Assembly (NCBI GenBank): GCA_019247515.1 | Contig: JAFAOS010000460.1 | Coordinates: 24,880-88,879 of the forward strand | DNA from: Chloroflexota bacterium | Lineage (GTDB): Bacteria > Chloroflexota > UBA6077 > CF-72 | Length of the DNA stretch: 64,000 nt | Direction: 5' to 3' | Shown: positions 27,306 to 35,765 of the stretch, in pieces | Numbering within the stretch: the stretch's first letter is position 1 | How the letters are laid out: each line of letters opens with the position of its first letter | Made by a program: the position numbers and the translations under genes | The notes under the pieces: model-generated | What the model was told of the DNA's origin: nothing | What the model saw: the letters and a program-made list of their open reading frames with translations, nothing else | Databases searched by the model: none

Positions 27306-28556
27306 ATGACTGAGCGTCTCAGCCGCGGACCGTCACGATCCCGATCGCTCCGTCGCGCGCCGACGTTGGTGCTCATGCTCGCGGTGGCAATCGTGGCAGC
27401 AGTCGTCGTGCTGCGAAGCGCGCCGGCCGCGCAGTCGCCGGCGGTCACGCCGGGTGCACCGTCCAGCCCGCCCGCAACACCAGCCACGGCGAGCTCGTCG
27501 AGGCCAAGCGCGCCGGCGCTCGTTGCCACGGTCAACGGACTCGTCGATCCCGCCGTCGGGGCCTACGTGCAGCGCGCCGTCTCGACAGCAGACGCGAGCC
27601 ACGCGAGCGCGCTCGTGATCGTGCTCGACGCGTCTGGCGGTCTGGACGCCCCGATGCAGCAGGTGGCCCAGGCGCTCGCCGGCAGCTCGACTCCGACGCT
27701 GGCATTCATCCCGCCCGGGCAGGCCAGCACGGCGGACACCCGGCTTGCCCAGTCCGCCGCACTGGTCGCCGCGCCAGCAACGCCAGACGTGCAGGCCTTC
27801 CTGCGCGCCGCCGACGGACAGACGGTGCAGACGCCGGCTGGACCCGTGCCGCTGGCCACCGCGAGCGCACCAATCACGACCTTCGAGATGGACCCGACCG
27901 AGGCGATTGGCCACCGGCTGCTGGACCCCACGACCGCCTACCTGTTGTTCGTGCTCGGCCTCTTCGCCGTGCTCGTGGAGCTGGCTCACCCGGGCTCGTT
28001 GTTGCCGGGCGCGACCGGCATCGCGTGTCTCACGCTGGCCTGCATCGCGTTCGCCGCGCTGCCCACGAACTGGCTTGGCGCGGTGGTGATCGTCGCCGCC
28101 GTGGGTCTCATGGCAGTCGAGCTCAAGGCGGCAACACACGGAGCGCTCGTACTGGCTGGAGCGGTGTGCCTGATCGTCGGCTCTCTCTTGCTCTATGCCG
28201 TGCCTGGCGGTGGCTTGCCGATTCACACCGAGGTCAGCATCGCCCCGAGCGTGCTGGTTGCGATGGCCGCGATCGGGCTCATCGGTGGCTTGTTGCTGGT
28301 GCGCATCGCTCGAGGGATCCGCGCGCTCCCTTCGGTGCTCAACCCCACACAGTTGATTGGCGCGTACGGCACCACGCGCAGCACGCTCGATCCAGACGGC
28401 GTCGTGCACGTTGGTGGCCAGCTCTGGTCCGCGCGGACGCGCGGCCGGCGCCTGGACGCGGATCAACCGGTGCGCGTCGTCGCCCGCCGCGGTCTTGTGC
28501 TGGAAGTGGAGTCCGCGACGGTGGGTGCCGCGACTCGGAAAGGAACGTTGTCATGA
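27306..28556 (+). CDS. NfeD-family membrane protein with an eroded protease domain
   Basis: The 416-residue protein has a signal-anchor helix (about 20-38), a short ClpP/NfeD-like domain, four to five membrane helices (about 205-330) and a C-terminal OB-fold (GAYGTTRSTLDPDGVVHVGGQLW). NfeD proteins work with a slipin partner in membrane quality control. The usual PPGASAASAG catalytic-serine segment reads PPGQASTADTRLAQSA and roughly 70 residues that would include the catalytic lysine are missing, so proteolysis is unlikely. Its stop overlaps the slipin start as ATGA. Confidence 0.82.
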   Translation: MTERLSRGPSRSRSLRRAPTLVLMLAVAIVAAVVVLRSAPAAQSPAVTPGAPSSPPATPATASSSRPSAPALVATVNGLVDPAVGAYVQRAVSTADASHASALVIVLDASGGLDAPMQQVAQALAGSSTPTLAFIPPGQASTADTRLAQSAALVAAPATPDVQAFLRAADGQTVQTPAGPVPLATASAPITTFEMDPTEAIGHRLLDPTTAYLLFVLGLFAVLVELAHPGSLLPGATGIACLTLACIAFAALPTNWLGAVVIVAAVGLMAVELKAATHGALVLAGAVCLIVGSLLLYAVPGGGLPIHTEVSIAPSVLVAMAAIGLIGGLLLVRIARGIRALPSVLNPTQLIGAYGTTRSTLDPDGVVHVGGQLWSARTRGRRLDADQPVRVVARRGLVLEVESATVGAATRKGTLS

Positions 28557-29521
28557 TCCCGTTGATCGTCAATCTCGTCGTTCTGCTGCTGGTCCTCGGG
28601 GTGGTGGCTGGCATCGTGACCCAGTCGGTCCGCATCGTGCGCGAGTACCAGCGCATCGTGCTGTTCCGCCTGGGGAAGTGCGTCGGTGTTCGGGGGCCCG
28701 GACCCGTGTGGATGATTCCGTTCGTCGATCGGCCCGTGCTGGTTGATATGCGCGAGCTGTTCGTGGAGATTCCGCATCAAAGCTGCATTACCAAGGACAA
28801 CGTGCCAATCCAGATCGATTTCCTGGTCTACCGGCAGGTCATCGACGCGGTGAGCAGCGTGATTGCGGTGACCAACTTCCACAATGCTGCGCAGGGCATT
28901 GCCGCAACGTCGCTGCGCGCGGTCATCGGCGACATCGTGCTCGACGACGTGCTGGCGCGACGCGAGCAGATCAACCAGGACCTGCGGATCAAACTGGACG
29001 AGGTCACCGAACGCTGGGGCGTCAAAGTCACCGCCGTCGAGATCCGCGAAGTCGTCCCGGCCAAAGACGTGCAGGATGCGATGAACCGCCAGATGTCGGC
29101 GGAGCGCACCCGCCGCGCGGCGGTGACCGAAGCCGAGGGCAAGCGACAGGCGACCATCACCGTTGCCGAGGGCGAGAAGCAGTCCCAGATCCTGCGCGCC
29201 GAGGGCGAACGCCAGAGCCAGATCCTCAAAGCCGAGGGCTACGGACAGGCCTTGCAGACGGTGTTCGCTTCCGCCAACCTCATCGACTCCAAGACGATGA
29301 CCCTCCAGGTCATCGACGGGCTCAAAGCCCTGGGTGCGAGTCCGTCGAGCAAGTTTGTCATCCCGATGGAATTCACCAAGCTCCTGGGGCAGGTCGGCCA
29401 GTACCTGGATAGCAGCCTGCAGAGCGGCACGGAGGAGGTGCCCGCAACGGAGCCCTCCGTCAACGGCGAGGTGCAGGGCGCGCTCGAACCCGCGGGTCGT
29501 CCTCAGGCGCCGTCAAACTGA
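28553..29521 (+). CDS. Slipin (SPFH/stomatin/band 7 protein)
   Basis: The 322-residue protein has an N-terminal membrane hairpin (about residues 3-22), an SPFH core (REYQRIVLFRLGKCVGVRGPG, LVDMRELFVEIPHQSCITKDN) and a charged coiled-coil with repeated AEGEKQSQIL and AEGERQSQIL units. It oligomerises on the cytoplasmic membrane. NfeD-slipin pairing is a conserved operon arrangement, and here the two genes overlap by 4 nt. Confidence 0.92.
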   Translation: MIPLIVNLVVLLLVLGVVAGIVTQSVRIVREYQRIVLFRLGKCVGVRGPGPVWMIPFVDRPVLVDMRELFVEIPHQSCITKDNVPIQIDFLVYRQVIDAVSSVIAVTNFHNAAQGIAATSLRAVIGDIVLDDVLARREQINQDLRIKLDEVTERWGVKVTAVEIREVVPAKDVQDAMNRQMSAERTRRAAVTEAEGKRQATITVAEGEKQSQILRAEGERQSQILKAEGYGQALQTVFASANLIDSKTMTLQVIDGLKALGASPSSKFVIPMEFTKLLGQVGQYLDSSLQSGTEEVPATEPSVNGEVQGALEPAGRPQAPSN

Positions 29522-29579
29522 CGGCCGCAGCAGATCGTCAGCAGCCACCAGCGGCGATCCGCTCTTTATTTGATCGTAT

Positions 29580-30665
29580 TCAGTCAAAGGCGATGATGCT
29601 CTTGAGCGTCTCACCCCGCTGCATGGACTCGAATGCAGAATCCACCTCGTCCAGTGACACGCGTTGCGTGATCAGTTCACGCAGGCGCAGGTCGCCTTTG
29701 AGATACAGGTCGACCAGCAGCGGGAAGTCGCGACTCGGCAGGCAGTCGCCGTACCAGCTCACGCGCAACGAGCCGCCCAGGTCGAAATAGCGGGGTAGCT
29801 CCAGCGTGATCGTCGCGTCGCGCCCGGGCACGCCGATGAGCGTGGCGATGCCGGCGAGGTCGCGACACGCCAGCACCTGTTGCAACACCTGCGCGGACCC
29901 CACGCACTCGAAGGCGTAATCCGCGCCGAATCCGTCGGTCAGCGACTTGATCTGCTCCACCGCGTCGGCGCGCGACGCGTCGACGGTGTCGGTCGCTCCA
30001 AACTGGCGCGCCCACTCCAGTTTCCGCGGTTCGATGTCGACGGCAATGATTCTGGCGGCGTGCGCGAGTCGGGCGCCCTGGATGACGCTCGTGCCGACCG
30101 TGCCGCAGCCGAAGACCGCGACGTTGCTGCCCGCTCGCACGCCAGCCGTGTACCAGGCGGCGCCAATACCCGTCATCACTCCGCAGCCGATCAAACACGC
30201 TTCCGCCGGTCCGATGTCCTGGCTGACGGGGATCGCCTGGCCGGCGGCGACGACGGTGTGAGTCGCGAACGTCCCGATGCCGAGGATGGGCGGCGGGAAC
30301 ACGCCAGCGGGCGTGTGCTGGCGCGGTCTGGCGTTCAGGCTCGCCGAGCACAGGTGCAGCAGGCCGCGACGACAGAAACGGCACGTGCCGCACGGCGCGC
30401 GCCACGCCAGGATGACGTAGTCTCCGACGCGCGGCTGTTCGACACCCGCGCCGACGGCCTCGACGACCGCGGCGCCCTCATGTCCCAACAGGATCGGCGG
30501 CGTGCCAATCTTGCCGTCGCGCACGTGCAGATCGGTATGGCACACGCCGCTGGCCAGAATCCGCACCAGAATCTCGCCGGGACCGGGGTCGTCGACCTGG
30601 ATCGGCTCCGGCCGGACCGCTGCGCCGGCCTCCCAGGCGATAACCGCGCGACTCTCCACAGGCAT
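29580..30665 (-). CDS. Zinc alcohol dehydrogenase, S-(hydroxymethyl)mycothiol dehydrogenase-like
   Basis: The 361-residue medium-chain dehydrogenase has catalytic-zinc residues in ASGVCHTDLH and LLGHEGAAVVE, structural-zinc cysteines in CGTCRFCRRGLLHLC and the NAD motif VAVFGCGTVGTS. The WRAPCGTCRFCRRG segment resembles S-(hydroxymethyl)mycothiol dehydrogenases, which oxidise formaldehyde-mycothiol adducts to a formyl thiol. That could feed formate to the Fdh encoded upstream in this window (inference). ATG 30665 has a strong GGAGG about 6 nt before it. A class III-like dehydrogenase for other alcohols is the alternative. Confidence 0.85.
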   Translation of the reverse strand: MPVESRAVIAWEAGAAVRPEPIQVDDPGPGEILVRILASGVCHTDLHVRDGKIGTPPILLGHEGAAVVEAVGAGVEQPRVGDYVILAWRAPCGTCRFCRRGLLHLCSASLNARPRQHTPAGVFPPPILGIGTFATHTVVAAGQAIPVSQDIGPAEACLIGCGVMTGIGAAWYTAGVRAGSNVAVFGCGTVGTSVIQGARLAHAARIIAVDIEPRKLEWARQFGATDTVDASRADAVEQIKSLTDGFGADYAFECVGSAQVLQQVLACRDLAGIATLIGVPGRDATITLELPRYFDLGGSLRVSWYGDCLPSRDFPLLVDLYLKGDLRLRELITQRVSLDEVDSAFESMQRGETLKSIIAFD

Positions 30666-30789
30666 GTTCACCCTCCGGGACGGGATGGATAGACGATGCA
30701 ACGTCCGCAACACAAGCGTCTTGGCAGTTCTAGACCGTCGACGCTGATGCTGTCCTGGGCACCCAGCGTCCGCCGACGGTATGGCGATG

Positions 30790-30841
30790 AAAAACCTCTC
30801 TAAGGGCTCCACCGCAGGTGGAATTACTGAACCTGCGTTCC
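30790..30841 (-). promoter_or_regulatory. Mutually exclusive hairpins upstream of the alcohol dehydrogenase
   Basis: On the minus strand, hairpin A pairs CGCAGGT with ACCTGCG (30831-30837 with 30813-30819). Hairpin B pairs TCCACC with GGTGGA (30808-30813 with 30817-30822). They share bases and cannot form together. A TTTTT run (30794-30790) follows and the dehydrogenase starts at 30665. This could be an attenuator. No known riboswitch class was recognised. Confidence 0.35.
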
Positions 30842-30925
30842 TCAGAGGGCGCTAGCTCTCACCTTTGTGGCCGCCAGCTTTCGGTATGCCGTCAATTCTT
30901 CTCTAGAGAGAAGCAGACCGTTCAT
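30842..30925 (-). CDS. Possible 27-codon leader peptide
   Basis: A short ORF starts 20 nt after the modB stop and ends 4 nt before the alternative hairpins. The peptide begins MNGLLLSREELTAYRK and contains six leucines. An AGG sits about 5-7 nt upstream of the ATG. Base composition is lower in G+C than neighbouring genes. It may be a leader peptide, a gene remnant or chance. Confidence 0.3.
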   Translation of the reverse strand: MNGLLLSREELTAYRKLAATKVRASAL

Positions 30926-30945
30926 CGACCTGTTAAGGGGCGCGG

Positions 30946-31971
30946 CTACACGCCGACTTCGGCGGCGCCCCGCAGCCAGCGGCGGAACATCAACAGCAGA
31001 ATGGCCGAGATCGCCAGCAGCAGCACCGACAGGCCCAGGGCGGCGTCGGTGTCGCTCTCGAGGGCGGCATAGATCGCCAGCGGCATCGTCTGGGTGCGGC
31101 CCTGAAATTGTCCGGCGAACATGATCGTCGCGCCGAACTCGCCCAGCGCGCGCGCCCAGCACAGGATGGCGCCGCCAAAGAGGGCCGGCGCCGCGACCGG
31201 CGCCGTCACGTGGCGGAAGACCTGCCACTCGGTTGCGCCCTCGGCGCGGGCGGCCTCCTCGTATTCGCGCGGCACGGACAGAAACCCCGAGCGCGCCGCG
31301 CGCACGAAAAACGGCGCGGCGACGAAGAAGCTAGCCAGGATCACGGCCGCCGTCGTGAACGGCAGCTCGATGCCGATCGAGGCCAGCGCGGGACCCAGCA
31401 GACCGCGGCGGCCGAACGTCAGCAACAGCGCCAGCCCGGCGACGGCCGGTGGCAGGACGATCGGCAGGTCGACCAGCGTGTCCAGCACGGTGATGCCGGG
31501 AAATCTGCGGCGCGCGAGCACCAGCGCCAGCGGCATGCCGAACACCAGCGCCAGCACCAGCACCAGTGAGCTGGTCAGCATGCTCAGGCGCACCGCCTCA
31601 TACACAATCGGGCGGCGAATCGCGTCAAACAACGTGCCGGCGACGGCGGCGCGCTCGACCAGCCCGATCAGGGGCAGGACCAGAAACGCGCTGAGCACGA
31701 CGGCGAGCACCACGGAGCCGCCGACGCGGGTTGGAGCGCCAGGGTGCGGCGGCCAGCGGCGGCGGTCCACGACGCCCCGGGCCTCGGCCACAGGCCGTCC
31801 GAGCGGGCGTACGACAGCCTGCGCGCCGTGTGCCCAACCCTCAGCTGGCGGGCCACTCGGGCTTACGACCCCCTGCGCGGAGTGTGCCCGGCCCTCAGCT
31901 GGGGGGCGACTCACGTCGTGTCCACGCGTCGGCGCTGAGCTCGTCGGAGCGCTCAGCGCGTTGTGGCTCAC
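30946..31971 (-). CDS. modB: Molybdate ABC transporter permease, with a repetitive N-terminal extension
   Basis: The 341-residue protein has a ModB-type permease core from about residue 90: six helices with DTLVDLPIVLPPAVAGLALL, the EAA loop (REYEEAARAEGATEWQVFRHV) and ARALGEFGATIMFAG. The first 85 residues are not ModB-like and contain 18-residue repeats (PPAEGxAHxAQxVV). The GTG start at 31971 overlaps the upstream stop as GTGA, which supports translation of the extension. No ModA or ModC is nearby. Function as molybdate or tungstate importer fits the Mo/W need of Fdh. Confidence 0.85.
   Translation of the reverse strand: MSHNALSAPTSSAPTRGHDVSRPPAEGRAHSAQGVVSPSGPPAEGWAHGAQAVVRPLGRPVAEARGVVDRRRWPPHPGAPTRVGGSVVLAVVLSAFLVLPLIGLVERAAVAGTLFDAIRRPIVYEAVRLSMLTSSLVLVLALVFGMPLALVLARRRFPGITVLDTLVDLPIVLPPAVAGLALLLTFGRRGLLGPALASIGIELPFTTAAVILASFFVAAPFFVRAARSGFLSVPREYEEAARAEGATEWQVFRHVTAPVAAPALFGGAILCWARALGEFGATIMFAGQFQGRTQTMPLAIYAALESDTDAALGLSVLLLAISAILLLMFRRWLRGAAEVGV
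31769..31915. repeat. 54-nt tandem repeats in the modB N-terminal coding region
   Basis: Two clear copies start at 31811 and 31865 (offset 54 nt, 32 of 38 core bases identical), and a weaker third lies near 31769. The offset is a multiple of three, so the reading frame is kept and 18-residue protein repeats result. Confidence 0.7.
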
Positions 31972-32999
31972 TTGGCCGCCAGGTGCGGTGTGTGATACGG
32001 CGCGACGCGCGAGGGGCCCTGCAGCAGGCCGCCGACGGCCAGACGCCGCAACAGGTTCTGATCGAGCGGCTCGTCGGTCAGCAGGCGCGGCAGGAGCAGG
32101 TCGAGTGCGCCTGGCTGGCCGAACAGCTCACACGAGGCCAGGCCGAGGACGGGCACCGATTCCAGGCGACCGATCCAGCATGCCGTCCCGGGTTCGGCGG
32201 GAATGCCGTACTGGGTGACCTCGCCGCCTGCCTCGCGCAGGCCTTCGAAGACGGCGTCGAGCGGGTCGGTGCCGGAGGCGCCCGCGGCCAGAATAAATTC
32301 GGCGCCAGCGTGACGCACCGTATGGTAAGCGGCCGCGAGCGCCGCGACGCTGGCCTCGGCGCCGATGACTGGCTCCAGCGACGAGCCGTACCACTCCAGC
32401 GCGCCCGAGAGCGCCGCGCGCGCCCGCTCGAACGCTCCGCCGCGCAGCCGTTCGGCGGGAGCTACCAGCGCGAAGCGCCGAGCCCGAAACGGCTGGAGCT
32501 CGACAACGGGGCCGCCCGAGCGGGCCGCGGCATCGACGCCCGCCAGCGTGGATTCGGGCAGAAACAGCGGCGCGCACTTGATCACGCCCAGGGTCGTGCC
32601 AGCCTCGACCGGCCTATCCGGCTCGGCGGTCAGCACCAGCACGCCTTCCAACATGTTGAGGCGATCGACAGCCGCGCGCTCGACCCGCAGCATGCCGCGC
32701 TCGGTGCTCCGCAGGCTTGCCTGACCGAAATGCCCCGGCTCGGCGACCACGCCTGGTCCGGCGATTGCCGTGGCCATGCGGCTGGCGGCCTCGTCCTCGA
32801 CTACGTCGTTGGGCTCCGCGACTGCCAGGTGCATCTCGGCCGCGCCGCGCTCGAGCAGCTCGCGAATCTCGTGTGGGTGGACGGTGGTTCCTTTGCGAAC
32901 GAGGATCTCGCTGCGCTGGAGCGGGTTGCGCACGTCATGGCAGAGGATGGCTTCCGAAGGCAGGTCCGACACGCGGGTGTCGGGAGACAGATTGAGCAT
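31968..32999 (-). CDS. MoeA-like molybdopterin-binding protein
   Basis: The 343-residue protein resembles molybdopterin-binding (MoCF-domain) proteins related to MoeA. It has a variable N-terminal region with TVHPHEIRELLERGAAEMHLA, then ILAAGASGTDPLDAVFEGL (molybdopterin-binding strand-loop) and a GIPAEPGTACWIG segment. It may insert or deliver the molybdenum cofactor, for instance to formate dehydrogenase (inference). ATG 32999 is chosen; a GTG at 33005 is two codons earlier. It overlaps modB as GTGA, forming a two-gene unit. Confidence 0.75.
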   Translation of the reverse strand: MLNLSPDTRVSDLPSEAILCHDVRNPLQRSEILVRKGTTVHPHEIRELLERGAAEMHLAVAEPNDVVEDEAASRMATAIAGPGVVAEPGHFGQASLRSTERGMLRVERAAVDRLNMLEGVLVLTAEPDRPVEAGTTLGVIKCAPLFLPESTLAGVDAAARSGGPVVELQPFRARRFALVAPAERLRGGAFERARAALSGALEWYGSSLEPVIGAEASVAALAAAYHTVRHAGAEFILAAGASGTDPLDAVFEGLREAGGEVTQYGIPAEPGTACWIGRLESVPVLGLASCELFGQPGALDLLLPRLLTDEPLDQNLLRRLAVGGLLQGPSRVAPYHTPHLAAK

Positions 33000-33058
33000 G
33001 CGCACGAGTCAATGTATCTCGGACAAGGGTAAGTTCGCCAGGGTTCCGCGGCGTTGCG

Positions 33059-33496
33059 CTAGCGTAGCTCGGCTCTGGAGCGGCACGCCTCGCACACGCC
33101 GACGATCGCCGTGTGGCTGAAATCGGCCTCGAACCCGAAACGCGCGAGCAGGTCCTGGGCGAGCGGCTCGAGAACCGACAGGTCCATCTCGCGGTCGGTG
33201 CCGCACACCTTGCACACCAGGTGCTGGTGGGCGGGCTCGTCGGTGCGCTCGAATTGGGAACGACCGTCGTGGAAGTGGGTGTGCCGCACGTAGCCGTGGT
33301 CTTCGAGGACCTCTAGCGTGCGGTACACGGTGGTGATATTGACGTCCGGAAAGCGGGCCGCGACCTGCCGATACACCTGGTCGGCCGAGATGTGGCCGCG
33401 CATCGAGCCGACGACGTCCAGGATGAGCTGGCGCTGTGGCGTCATCCGCAGGCCCTCGGCGCGCAGCGCATTTCGGAGTTCGTGGGTCTCGGCCAC
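33059..33496 (-). CDS. fur: Fur-family metal-dependent regulator
   Basis: The 145-residue protein has a winged helix (GLRMTPQRQLILDVV and NITTVYRTLEVLEDHGYV) followed by a dimerisation domain with HTHFHDGRSQFER and HQHLVCKVCG metal-site residues. Two CxxC pairs (CKVC, CEAC) form the structural zinc site. It represses target genes when loaded with its metal or, in the PerR branch, senses peroxide; the branch cannot be settled here. The start is GTG. It is downstream of the HlyD-type gene but separated by a weak hairpin. Confidence 0.92.
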   Translation of the reverse strand: MAETHELRNALRAEGLRMTPQRQLILDVVGSMRGHISADQVYRQVAARFPDVNITTVYRTLEVLEDHGYVRHTHFHDGRSQFERTDEPAHQHLVCKVCGTDREMDLSVLEPLAQDLLARFGFEADFSHTAIVGVCEACRSRAELR

Positions 33497-33530
33497 CGCT
33501 TCTGCCGGACCGTAACCGCCGAGAAGCTTT

Positions 33531-35765
33531 TTACGGTTGAGATGTCTGGGAGGTCGTCGGCGGCTGGACCGCCACGAGCGGAATCGTCGTGGCGGGCATC
33601 AGGATCTTGTCGCCCTCCTGCACGCCACCCAGCAACTGCACGTTGCCGCCGGCTGATTTACCCAGCTGGACCTGCACGCTCTCGAGCTGACCGTTCGGGT
33701 CGACCCGCGTGACGGTGGATTGGCCGCCCACGGTTTGCACCGCGGCGCGTGGCGCGATCAGGCTCGCCCCGTCCGGATTGCCGACACTGACCTGGGCCGT
33801 CATGCCCATCTTCAGGTTCGGCGGCGCCGACGGCAGGTCGATCTGCACCGGGTAGCTGACGTTGCCGTCCTTGACCGTCGGCGTCGATGCGATCTGGCTG
33901 ATTGCCGCGCTCACGGTCTGGCCCGAAAGTCCGGGGAAGCTGATATTCACCGACTGGCCGGCGTTCAACTGTGAGACGTCCGACTCCGAGGCATCCGCGA
34001 TGATCGAGGTTGTCCCGGAAGCGACCATCCGAATCGCGACGGGTTCGCCCACATTGTTCTGGCCGGCCAGGGCGGCGGGAGCCGTGGCCAGGCTACCGTC
34101 AGTTGCCGCGCCTGGCGCGACCATCTGCCCGTTGGTGATCCCGACGTCGGTGACCGTGCCGTCGAACGGAGCTTTGAGGGTCATGATTGGCTGAGCCGCC
34201 GCGGCGGCGGCCGTCGCCTGGTCGTGCAGCAGATTGACGCGCGCCTGCTCGCGGCTGATGTCCGCGGACGACGTGCCGGTCTGCAGAGACGTCAGCTTGG
34301 CCTGGTCGGCGCTCAGCTGGGCCTGGGCAGCGTCCATGGCACTCTGATCCGGCGCGGCGGGAACGTTAGCCGCCGCGGACGCCGTGTCGGCGGTCCCGCC
34401 AGCGACCGTTTCGGCGACCCCGCTCGCGGCCGCGTCGGCGGCCGCTTGAGCGTCCTGGAGGTTGATGGTCGCGGTGTCAACCGTGTGCTGGGCCTGCTTG
34501 ATCGCGGCCTGGGCCGCCGCCGGAGTGAGCTGCTGAGAACCGGAGGAGGACGACTGCGCGACAGCTGCTTGCTGGGTCAGTTTCTGGGCTTTCTGCTCAG
34601 CCTGCTCCTGGGCGGCCTGAGCCTGAGTCAACTGGTCCTGCGCAGTGTCGAAGTCGAGTTGAGCCTCCTGTATGGCGGCGTCGTCAAGGGTTTTGGACGC
34701 GTCCATGTTGGTCTGATCGTGCTTCAGCTGCAGCTGATCGGCCTCCAGCGCGCGCTTCGCCGCGAAATACGCCCCGTCGGCCGCGGCGGCCTGGGCCGCG
34801 GTCCCGGCCTGAGCCTTGTCGTCCGCGGTCTTCATGTCGTGGACCGCGTCGGTATCCTCACCGATCTTGAACTGTAGCGTTTCAAGCTCCTGGCTGGCCC
34901 TGGTCTGGTTCCAATTCAGCTTGGCCTGACTGAGTTTGATGGTCGCCGACTTGAGTGCTCGCTGTGACGTGGTAACGGCTCGCTTGGCACTGGCAACCGC
35001 GGTGTCGGCATCTGTCTGGGCCTGAGTTTGTGCGGCTTTCGTCGCGTCGTCCGCTTGCTTGGCGGCATCCTGGGCTGCCGCGAGGGCATCTTTGGCGGAT
35101 TGCAGCGACACCTGCGCCAGCTGGACCTTTCGGTCCGCCTGGTCCTTGGCGGCCTGATCCTTGGCGGCTTGATCCTTGACCGCTTTCTGGGCGCGACTGA
35201 CCGCGTCCTGAGCCGCTTGCTGCTGCTGGTTCAGTTGAGCGATCGCCGCCTTGTCGCGGGCGACGACGGCCTGCGCCTGATCGACGGTGTCCTTCGGCGT
35301 TCCGGTCTGCAGCTCGGCCAGTTTGCTCTGCTCCTGCTCGTAGGCCAGCTCCGCCAGCGTGGCCTGGGTGCGGGACGCCTGGAGCGACTGGTCGTCAGCC
35401 GCGAACTGCGCCAGTGGATCACCCTGCTTGACGTCCTGACCGACCTGGACGTTCACGGACGTAACGGTGCCGCCACCGTGCAGGGTCAGTTGGGCGGAAC
35501 GGGTTGGAGCCACCCGGCCCTGCAACGACAGGGACGAATTCAGGCTGTCGCGCTTGACGACGTACGTCGTGGTGCCACTGGCGGTCGAATCGCCGGCTTG
35601 CGGCGCGGGAGACTGGTTGGCGGTCGGACTGATGTTCAGGTGCGAGCTGGGCGCCACCGGCGTTTGCAGCGCCTGACAGGCCGTCAGCAAGACGACCGGC
35701 AGCACGGCCGCCAGTCGAACCAGCAACACGCGTGAAGTGATGATGTGCCTGCTAGTTACCCGCAT
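33531..35765 (-). CDS. HlyD/MacA-type efflux adaptor lipoprotein with a long coiled coil
   Basis: The 744-residue protein has a lipoprotein signal (VLLTAC near residue 30), a split biotinyl-lipoyl domain (GTVTSVNVQVGQDVKQGDPL early and PFDGTVTDVGITNGQMVAPG late), a very long Ala/Gln-rich coiled coil (about 130-480), and beta-barrel and membrane-proximal domains at the C-terminus (VSYPVQIDLPSAPPNLKMGM). Such adaptors link an inner-membrane pump to an exit path. No pump gene is beside it. It overlaps the BY-kinase gene by 14 nt and so may serve glycan export (inference). Confidence 0.88.
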   Translation of the reverse strand: MRVTSRHIITSRVLLVRLAAVLPVVLLTACQALQTPVAPSSHLNISPTANQSPAPQAGDSTASGTTTYVVKRDSLNSSLSLQGRVAPTRSAQLTLHGGGTVTSVNVQVGQDVKQGDPLAQFAADDQSLQASRTQATLAELAYEQEQSKLAELQTGTPKDTVDQAQAVVARDKAAIAQLNQQQQAAQDAVSRAQKAVKDQAAKDQAAKDQADRKVQLAQVSLQSAKDALAAAQDAAKQADDATKAAQTQAQTDADTAVASAKRAVTTSQRALKSATIKLSQAKLNWNQTRASQELETLQFKIGEDTDAVHDMKTADDKAQAGTAAQAAAADGAYFAAKRALEADQLQLKHDQTNMDASKTLDDAAIQEAQLDFDTAQDQLTQAQAAQEQAEQKAQKLTQQAAVAQSSSSGSQQLTPAAAQAAIKQAQHTVDTATINLQDAQAAADAAASGVAETVAGGTADTASAAANVPAAPDQSAMDAAQAQLSADQAKLTSLQTGTSSADISREQARVNLLHDQATAAAAAAQPIMTLKAPFDGTVTDVGITNGQMVAPGAATDGSLATAPAALAGQNNVGEPVAIRMVASGTTSIIADASESDVSQLNAGQSVNISFPGLSGQTVSAAISQIASTPTVKDGNVSYPVQIDLPSAPPNLKMGMTAQVSVGNPDGASLIAPRAAVQTVGGQSTVTRVDPNGQLESVQVQLGKSAGGNVQLLGGVQEGDKILMPATTIPLVAVQPPTTSQTSQP

